Part shown: positions 7,167-10,415 of the stretch, in pieces | Layout of the letters: every line of letters begins with the position of its first letter | Numbering within the stretch: position 1 is the first letter of the stretch | DNA from: Nocardioides sp. | Lineage (GTDB): Bacteria; Actinomycetota; Actinomycetes; Propionibacteriales; Nocardioidaceae | Assembly: GCA_003519585.1 (NCBI GenBank) | Contig: DOWL01000052.1 | Coordinates: forward strand, 19,360-29,774 | DNA length: 10,415 nucleotides | Direction of reading: 5' to 3' | Position numbers and translations under genes: made by a program | The notes under the pieces: generated by a model | Database searches by the model: none | Seen by the model: the letters and a program-made list of their open reading frames with translations, nothing else | Told to the model about the DNA's origin: nothing

Positions 7167-7201
7167 CGCCGATCGCCGGCCGGCCCGCCACCAGCGCCCG
7201 A

Positions 7202-7585
7202 CTACAGCCGGGCGACGTAGCGACGCCCGCGCAACGCCTCCTCGACCAGCCCGACCGCGCGGCGTACGCCGCCGAGCCGGGCGTCCTCGGCCAGCCAGGT
7301 CTCGACCGCGGCGTCGACGACGTCGAGCTCGGCTACGTCCCGGAGCTCGGCCCGGGCCTCGCTGAGGCCGCGCTTGACCGCGGTCTGGCAGGCCTCGATG
7401 TGCAGCACCGCGAACCGCGCCAGCACCACCACGTGGCGCCGCAGAACGGGGTAGCCACGGAACTCCGGCGGGCACAGATCGAGCAACCAGTTGGCCGCGG
7501 TGCGCTCCCAGTCGGGGGCATCGGGCGGCCGCACCTCGCGGGGCCATCCAGGTGGGGCGACGTGGCCGGTGCGAGGTTGTGCCAT
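7202..7585 (-). CDS. Uncharacterised 127-aa protein, probable SOS-regulon member
   Basis: I cannot assign a function. It is 127 aa, soluble and mainly helical by eye, with no signal peptide or membrane segment. A proline-rich N-terminus (GHVAPPGWPREVRPPDAPDW, about 7-26) leads into a Trp/Leu-rich core with TAANWLLDLCPPEFRGYPVLRRHVVVLARF near 29-58. Several charged amphipathic helices follow, and the C-terminus EEALRGRRYVARL is basic. There are two cysteines, one just after the WLLDL segment and one in HIEACQ. The pattern looks like a conserved protein under selection rather than a spurious frame. ATG at 7585 lacks a Shine-Dalgarno; a TAAGAT hexamer 7 nt upstream suggests a leaderless mRNA, and a perfect LexA box covers the -35 region. 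DNA-damage induction is therefore the best clue to its role. dxs lies 75 bp downstream. Confidence 0.8.
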   Translation of the reverse strand: MAQPRTGHVAPPGWPREVRPPDAPDWERTAANWLLDLCPPEFRGYPVLRRHVVVLARFAVLHIEACQTAVKRGLSEARAELRDVAELDVVDAAVETWLAEDARLGGVRRAVGLVEEALRGRRYVARL

Positions 7586-7592
7586 GCAGTGA

Positions 7593-7598
7593 ATCTTA
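7593..7598 (-). promoter_or_regulatory. Candidate -10 element for the 127-aa gene
   Basis: The minus strand reads TAAGAT (TAnnnT), then TCACTGC, then the ATG. The 7-nt spacing is right for transcription starting on the A of ATG. It lies between the GNAT stop (7601) and the start codon, and the LexA box begins 9 bp further upstream. Confidence 0.6.
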
Positions 7599-7600
7599 CG

Positions 7601-8173
7601 TCATGATTCGAACATATGTTCGATTCGCCCGAGCTCGGGATCACGGAGCCCGACACAGTCGTGCCGCCAGAACGGCTCGCAGTAGACCAGCGCACCCGTC
7701 ATCCACTCCTCGTGCCCGTCGAGGACGACCACCTGGAACGCCGGCTCCGGGACCCGCGGCGAGGCCCGGATGAAGCCGCGCGGGGTGGCGGGCTCGAAGC
7801 CTCGGTCGCCGTAGTAGGTGGGACTGCCCTCGAGGAACACCGCCGGCACACCCAGCCGCCTCGCTTCACCCACGGCGGCGGCCACCAGGCTCGTGCCGAC
7901 TCTCCGGCCCTGCCGCGCGGGCGCCACGGACAGCGGGCTCAGCACCAGCACCTCGACCAGGGCGCGGCGCGCGTCCACCCACGAACGGCTGAGCATCACG
8001 TGCCCGACGACCTCGCCGGCCTCCTCGGCGACCAGTTCGCAGCGGGCATGCTCGGCACGGAGGTCGTCGACGAGGACCGCCACCTTGTGGCCCTCGTCGG
8101 CGAACGCGTGGGTGACCACCTGTCGTACGGCGGACTCGTCCTCGGCTCGGTAGCTGCGGATCACCGACCCCAT
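7601..8173 (-). CDS. GNAT-family N-acetyltransferase (COG3153/YhbS-like)
   Basis: A protein of 190 aa. The GNAT fold runs over about residues 3-165. Motif A is LVLSPLSVAPARQGRRVGTSLV at 76-97, whose Q/R-x-x-G-x-G/A-type loop (QGRRVG) binds the acetyl-CoA pyrophosphate. Residues 114-128 (LEGSPTYYGDRGFEP) match the YhbS-like subgroup's conserved region after motif A. Members acetylate small molecules or protein amines in the cytoplasm; the acceptor is unknown. ATG at 8173 follows GGCGGA by 3 nt; GTG three codons in (8164) is an alternative start. A strong hairpin ends 10 nt upstream of ATG, so the gene either depends on read-through from yjbQ or has a promoter I cannot see. Its 3' end carries the LexA box of the next gene. 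Confidence 0.88.
   Translation of the reverse strand: MGSVIRSYRAEDESAVRQVVTHAFADEGHKVAVLVDDLRAEHARCELVAEEAGEVVGHVMLSRSWVDARRALVEVLVLSPLSVAPARQGRRVGTSLVAAAVGEARRLGVPAVFLEGSPTYYGDRGFEPATPRGFIRASPRVPEPAFQVVVLDGHEEWMTGALVYCEPFWRHDCVGLRDPELGRIEHMFES
7608..7623. promoter_or_regulatory. Perfect LexA (SOS) box
   Basis: TCGAACATATGTTCGA is a perfect 16-bp palindrome. It matches the mycobacterial/streptomycete SOS-box consensus TCGAAC-N4-GTTCGA at every defined position. After one mismatched pair on each side, two further bases also pair (7605-7626). It lies within the final codons of the GNAT gene (Ile-Glu-His-Met-Phe-Glu) and centres about 30 bp upstream of the predicted start of the 127-aa gene's transcript, where bound LexA would block RNA polymerase. 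Cleavage of LexA after DNA damage would relieve this. Confidence 0.85.
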
Positions 8174-8183
8174 GATTCCGCCG

Positions 8184-8216
8184 AGTCGGCGCTACTGCAC
8201 GTCAGTAACGCCGACT
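8184..8216 (-). terminator. Hairpin between the yjbQ-like gene and GNAT
   Basis: AGTCGGCG-c-TACTG (8184-8197) pairs with CAGTA-a-CGCCGACT (8203-8216): 13 of 14 positions around a 5-nt loop. It starts 7 nt after the YjbQ-family stop (8224) and finishes 10 nt before the GNAT ATG. There is no U-tract. Its most likely role is termination of the upstream unit; the closeness to the GNAT ribosome-binding site also allows translational control. Confidence 0.65.
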
Positions 8217-8223
8217 GGCGTGG

Positions 8224-8628
8224 TCAGCCCTCCAGGAAGCTGAACCGGACCGAGCGCTCGGAGTTGTCCACGTTGAGATCGACGAGGCAAATGCTCTGCC
8301 AGGTGCCGAGAGCCAGCCGGCCGTCGAGGACCGGGACGGTGGCGTGCGGTGGGACGATCGCGGGCATCACGTGCGAGCGGCCGTGGCCGCGCGACCCGTG
8401 AGCGTGCCGCCAACGGTCGTCGGCAGGCAGCAGGTCGCCGAGGGCCGTCAGCAGGTCGTCGTCGCTGCCGGCGCCGGTCTCGATGATCGCGATGCCGGCG
8501 GTGGCGTGCGGCACGAAGAGCTGGAGCAGCCCGTCACCCCGGTCGGCCACGAACGCTTCGCAATCACGAGTCAGGTCGAGGACCACCTCGCGGTCACCGG
8601 TGCGGTACTGGCGCGTGCTCGTCTCCAC
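8224..8628 (-). CDS. YjbQ/UPF0047-family secondary thiamine-phosphate synthase
   Basis: A protein of 134 aa, close to the family's usual 130-140. The signature motifs are all present: PHATAGI at 40-46, the histidine cluster H75-A-H77-GSRGHGRSH ending at His85, and LGTWQSICLVD at 107-117. Family members form trimers with a metal-like histidine site. Some can supply a low thiamine-phosphate-synthase activity (rescue of thiE mutants), but the true physiological reaction is uncertain. The start is GTG (8626-8628); an ATG at 8642-8644 is out of frame, and no clear Shine-Dalgarno is present. It lies 133 bp downstream of a thiamine-binding-protein gene, which supports a link with thiamine, and is followed by a terminator-like hairpin. 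Confidence 0.92.
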   Translation of the reverse strand: METSTRQYRTGDREVVLDLTRDCEAFVADRGDGLLQLFVPHATAGIAIIETGAGSDDDLLTALGDLLPADDRWRHAHGSRGHGRSHVMPAIVPPHATVPVLDGRLALGTWQSICLVDLNVDNSERSVRFSFLEG

Positions 8629-8761
8629 GCGTCGATCGTGACATGGGATCGTCGTGGGCTGGTCGGTCTGGCCGCGGCCGAATCAGTGGCGACAAAGCTG
8701 CACTGTCGAGCTGCTGGGGTTACGACACTGGTCAAGCATGGAAGCCGGCTGCGACGCGGAC

Positions 8762-9061
8762 TCAGTCCTCCAGCAGCGCCTGGACCCGGTCCACCTTGGC
8801 GGTGAGCTGACCCTCGAAGCCGGGCCGGATGTCGGCCTTGAGCACCAGACCGACACGGGGCGAGACCTCGGCGACGACGTCGACGGCCCGCTTCACGACT
8901 GCCATCACCTCGTCCCACTCCCCCTCGACGGTGGTGAACATCGAGGTGAGCTCCCACGGGAGCCCGGACTCCTTGACCACCCGCACGGCGGCGGCGACGG
9001 CCTCGGAGACCGAGCCGTCGGGGCTGGTGGCGGCGGGCGAGATGCTGAAGGCGACAAGCAT
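8762..9061 (-). CDS. MTH1187-family thiamine-binding protein
   Basis: A protein of 99 aa. The start MLVAFSISP at 9061 was chosen because GGTGG lies just upstream and family members begin at this residue; the longer frame to 9481 is the antisense of the VOC gene. It shows the typical small ferredoxin-like fold pattern: an N-terminal strand LVAFSISP, a helix SEAVAAAVRVVKESGLP (19-35), then MFTTVEGEWDEVMAVVKRAVDVV (41-63) and LVLKADIRPG (72-81). Proteins of the MTH1187/YkoF-like thiamine-binding family (PF01910) are cytoplasmic oligomers thought to bind thiamine. It is divergent from the VOC gene (57 bp apart) and upstream of the YjbQ-family gene. A TACGGT hexamer 6 nt before ATG could give a leaderless transcript, overlapping the possible Shine-Dalgarno. 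Confidence 0.88.
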   Translation of the reverse strand: MLVAFSISPAATSPDGSVSEAVAAAVRVVKESGLPWELTSMFTTVEGEWDEVMAVVKRAVDVVAEVSPRVGLVLKADIRPGFEGQLTAKVDRVQALLED

Positions 9062-9118
9062 GTCGCCACCGTAGACGTCTCTGCACCTGACTTCGCTCGG
9101 GAGTGCCAGGCTGCGGCC

Positions 9119-9502
9119 ATGATCCTCGCCTGCCACACGCTGATCTACTCCGACGACGCCGACGCGACCCGGACCTTCTTCCGCGACATCCTCGGCTTTC
9201 CTCACATCGACACCGGGAGCGATCCCGACTCTCAGACGGGCTGGCTGATCTTCCAGACCGGGCCGAGCGAACTCGGCGTCCACCCCACCTCCGGCGAGGG
9301 GTACTCCGCCCCGCGCCAGCACGCGATCAGCTTCATCGTCGACGACCTGCAGTCGACGATGGCCGAGCTCCGCGAGAAGGGTGCTGAGTTCAGCTCCGGC
9401 CCCGACGACCACGGCTACGGCATCATCGCCATGGTCAAGGTGCCGGGCGCCGACGACGTGCAGCTCTACCAGCCCCGGCACCAGACGGCGTACTCGCTCT
9501 GA
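9119..9502 (+). CDS. VOC-family (glyoxalase/dioxygenase fold) protein
   Basis: A protein of 127 aa starting at ATG 9119. CCAGG lies 8 nt upstream. Earlier in-frame ATGs would read through the opposite-strand thiamine-binding gene and give non-homologous sequence. The two beta-alpha-beta-beta-beta modules of the VOC fold are clear: HTLIYSDDADATRTFFRDIL (6-25) leading to WLIFQTGPSELGVHP (42-56), then HAISFIVDDLQSTMAELREKG (68-88) leading to MVKVPGADDVQLYQPRH (105-121). Probable metal-site positions are His6 and His55, plus a residue on the last strand, where many members have Glu in LYEP and this one has Gln118. Function could be a lyase, dioxygenase, resistance protein or non-enzymatic binder; the sequence does not decide. 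Its stop is 6 bp from the convergent DUF6636-like stop. Confidence 0.88.
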   Translation: MILACHTLIYSDDADATRTFFRDILGFPHIDTGSDPDSQTGWLIFQTGPSELGVHPTSGEGYSAPRQHAISFIVDDLQSTMAELREKGAEFSSGPDDHGYGIIAMVKVPGADDVQLYQPRHQTAYSL

Positions 9503-9508
9503 CCGAGG

Positions 9509-10030
9509 TCAGCCGGCGTTGAAGATGACGTACTCACCCTTGTGGAGGAAGAACCCCTCGGTCCGCTTGAGGTGGATGCAGGTGACGCCCTGGCGCTCGC
9601 TCAGGCAGGCGAACCTCCCGAACTTCGTCGCCGCGCCGTAGGGCAGCACCCGCGCGCCCGGCTTGCGGATGGTGTCGGTGTTGCAGACCGGGATCGCGCG
9701 TCCGCGGCGGAACTCGATCCGGCCGACCCGGTCGGCGACCGGTACGCCGGAGCAGACGTCGGGATCCTTGACCGCGCCGACGCTGATCTCGCAGCCCTTC
9801 GGCCCTCGGCCGCCGATGTGGCAGTAGATGTTGCCGCTGGGCGTCACGAACTTCCGCACCGCTCGGATGTCGTTCACCAGGTTGAAGTGCGCGAGCGCTG
9901 CGTCGTAGGTGCGCGGGATGCCGCGGTACGCCGGCTCGGCGGGTCGGGCGTCGGCCGGCCCGGCCGGAGCGGTGACGAGAACGACGAGCAACGGCACGAG
10001 GGCGGCCACGAAGGCCCGGCGCAGCGACAT
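9509..10030 (-). CDS. Secreted DUF6636-like six-cysteine protein
   Basis: A protein of 173 aa from ATG 10030. The start MSLRRAFVAALVPLLVVLV gives a proper signal peptide with probable cleavage after Ala-Asp-Ala (26-28); the longer frame to 10168 lies antisense to aconitase. The mature part has six cysteines (70, 80, 93, 116, 142, 151), likely three disulfides. The pattern FVTPSGNIYC near 61-70, KGCEIS near 78-83, VCNTDT near 115-120, LPYG at 129-132, FACLSERQGVTC at 140-151 and GFFLHKGEYVIF at 159-170 resembles the actinobacterial DUF6636 domain, whose function is unknown. No lipobox or C-terminal anchor is seen, so it is probably exported and free. A strong hairpin directly abuts the start codon. 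Confidence 0.82.
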   Translation of the reverse strand: MSLRRAFVAALVPLLVVLVTAPAGPADARPAEPAYRGIPRTYDAALAHFNLVNDIRAVRKFVTPSGNIYCHIGGRGPKGCEISVGAVKDPDVCSGVPVADRVGRIEFRRGRAIPVCNTDTIRKPGARVLPYGAATKFGRFACLSERQGVTCIHLKRTEGFFLHKGEYVIFNAG

Positions 10031-10058
10031 GGCGGCACCCTGACACAGGGTGCCGCCA
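10030..10058 (-). terminator. Perfect hairpin between acn and the DUF6636-like gene
   Basis: TGGCGGCACCCTG (10030-10042) and CAGGGTGCCGCCA (10046-10058) form a perfect 13-bp stem with a 3-nt loop. It lies 15 nt after the aconitase stop, so it is probably that gene's terminator; no U-tract follows. The proximal arm runs into the start codon of the DUF6636-like gene, and the only Shine-Dalgarno-like sequence (AGGGTG) is inside the stem, so the hairpin would also block translation of any read-through mRNA. Confidence 0.7.
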
Positions 10059-10073
10059 CGACGCGAGCGGGGC

Positions 10074-10415
10074 TCAGCCCCGGCGCAGGTTGCGCAGGAC
10101 GTACTGCATGATCCCGCCGTTGCGGTAGTAGTTGGCCTCGCCGGGGGTGTCGATCCGGACCACCGCATCGAACTCGACGTCGCCGGCCGTGACCTTCACC
10201 GTCCGCGGCGTGGTGCCGTCGTTGAGCGCGGTGATGCCGGTGATGGAGAACGTCTCCTCGCCGGTCAGCCCGAGCGACTCGGCGTTCTGTCCGTCGGGGT
10301 ATTGGAGCGGGATCACGCCCATGCCGATCAGGTTGGAGCGGTGGATCCGCTCGTAGGACTCGGCGATCACCGCCTTGACGCCGAGCAGCGCGGTGCCCTT
10401 GGCGGCCCAGTCGCG
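10074..10415 (-). CDS. acnA: Aconitate hydratase (AcnA type), C-terminal part
   Basis: The frame is open to the right edge and stops at TGA 10074-10076, giving the last 113 residues; the 5' portion is outside the window. It begins [19 protein letters not shown], the conserved swivel-domain segment whose arginine belongs to the S-R-D-W-A-A-K-G active-site motif. [20 protein letters not shown] then follows, and the end [12 protein letters not shown] is typical of AcnA/IRP-type enzymes. Aconitase isomerises citrate and isocitrate in the TCA cycle using a [4Fe-4S] cluster (its ligands lie in the missing part). A strong hairpin follows the stop. Confidence 0.96.
   Translation of the reverse strand, partial: RDWAAKGTALLGVKAVIAESYERIHRSNLIGMGVIPLQYPDGQNAESLGLTGEETFSITGITALNDGTTPRTVKVTAGDVEFDAVVRIDTPGEANYYRNGGIMQYVLRNLRRG

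Noticed and set aside
8629..8761. A small gene or RNA in the 133-bp gap between the thiamine-binding and YjbQ-family genes
   Set aside because: Only short chance palindromes (GGCCGCGGCC near 8670; a 5-bp CAGTG/CACTG stem) and no convincing start, ribosome site or stable fold.
9062..9481. Longer 239-codon form of the thiamine-binding protein
   Set aside because: The added part is antisense to the VOC gene; the 99-aa form matches family length and start.
10031..10168. Extension of the DUF6636-like protein to 219 residues
   Set aside because: It would overlap the aconitase coding region in another frame and bury the signal peptide.

Overview
The window looks like chromosomal housekeeping and accessory DNA from a high-GC actinobacterium. 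The evidence is GC-rich third codon positions, frequent GTG starts, a PAC2-family protein, an actinobacterial-type Dxs, a DUF6636-like secreted protein and a perfect match to the actinobacterial SOS (LexA) box. Nocardioides or a relative is my guess from the overall flavour of the proteins; it is not shown by any marker gene here. I see no rRNA, tRNA, CRISPR array, insertion sequence or phage gene.

Layout, left to right. On the + strand are the 3' end of an HxlR-type regulator and, overlapping it by 4 bp, a PaaI-type hotdog thioesterase. They converge on a block of minus-strand genes, listed here left to right, which is the reverse of transcription order: a secreted M23 peptidase with C-terminal propeller-like repeats (722-2206); TesB acyl-CoA thioesterase II (2345-3205); a PAC2-family protein (3202-4179); a homocysteine S-methyltransferase-family protein (4192-5091); a very long hairpin (5128-5196); dxs (5207-7126); a 127-aa uncharacterised protein (7202-7585); a GNAT acetyltransferase (7601-8173); a hairpin (8184-8216); a YjbQ/UPF0047 protein (8224-8628); and an MTH1187-type thiamine-binding protein (8762-9061). 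A + strand VOC/glyoxalase-fold gene (9119-9502) is divergent from the last of these. It converges on a secreted DUF6636-like protein (9509-10030), behind which a perfect 13-bp-stem hairpin separates it from the 3' end of aconitase (10074-10415, cut by the window edge).

How the genes may work together. Methyltransferase, PAC2 and TesB form a tight unit (12-bp gap, then a 4-bp overlap). Dxs makes DXP, which feeds both isoprenoids and the thiazole half of thiamine. It is itself TPP-dependent, and YjbQ (secondary thiamine-phosphate synthase family) and an MTH1187-type thiamine-binding protein lie upstream of it, so a loose thiamine theme is possible.

The most informative signals are between genes. 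A perfect 16-bp LexA box (7608-7623), embedded in the last codons of the GNAT gene, sits just upstream of a -10-like hexamer positioned for a leaderless transcript of the 127-aa gene, which makes that unknown gene a strong SOS-regulon candidate. A separate 22-bp dyad (7145-7166) sits at the same relative place in front of dxs, which also looks leaderless. Three strong hairpins without U-tracts mark transcription-unit boundaries, and two of them lie within 10 nt of the next start codon. I do not see a complete unknown multi-gene system here; the gene content is mostly ordinary.
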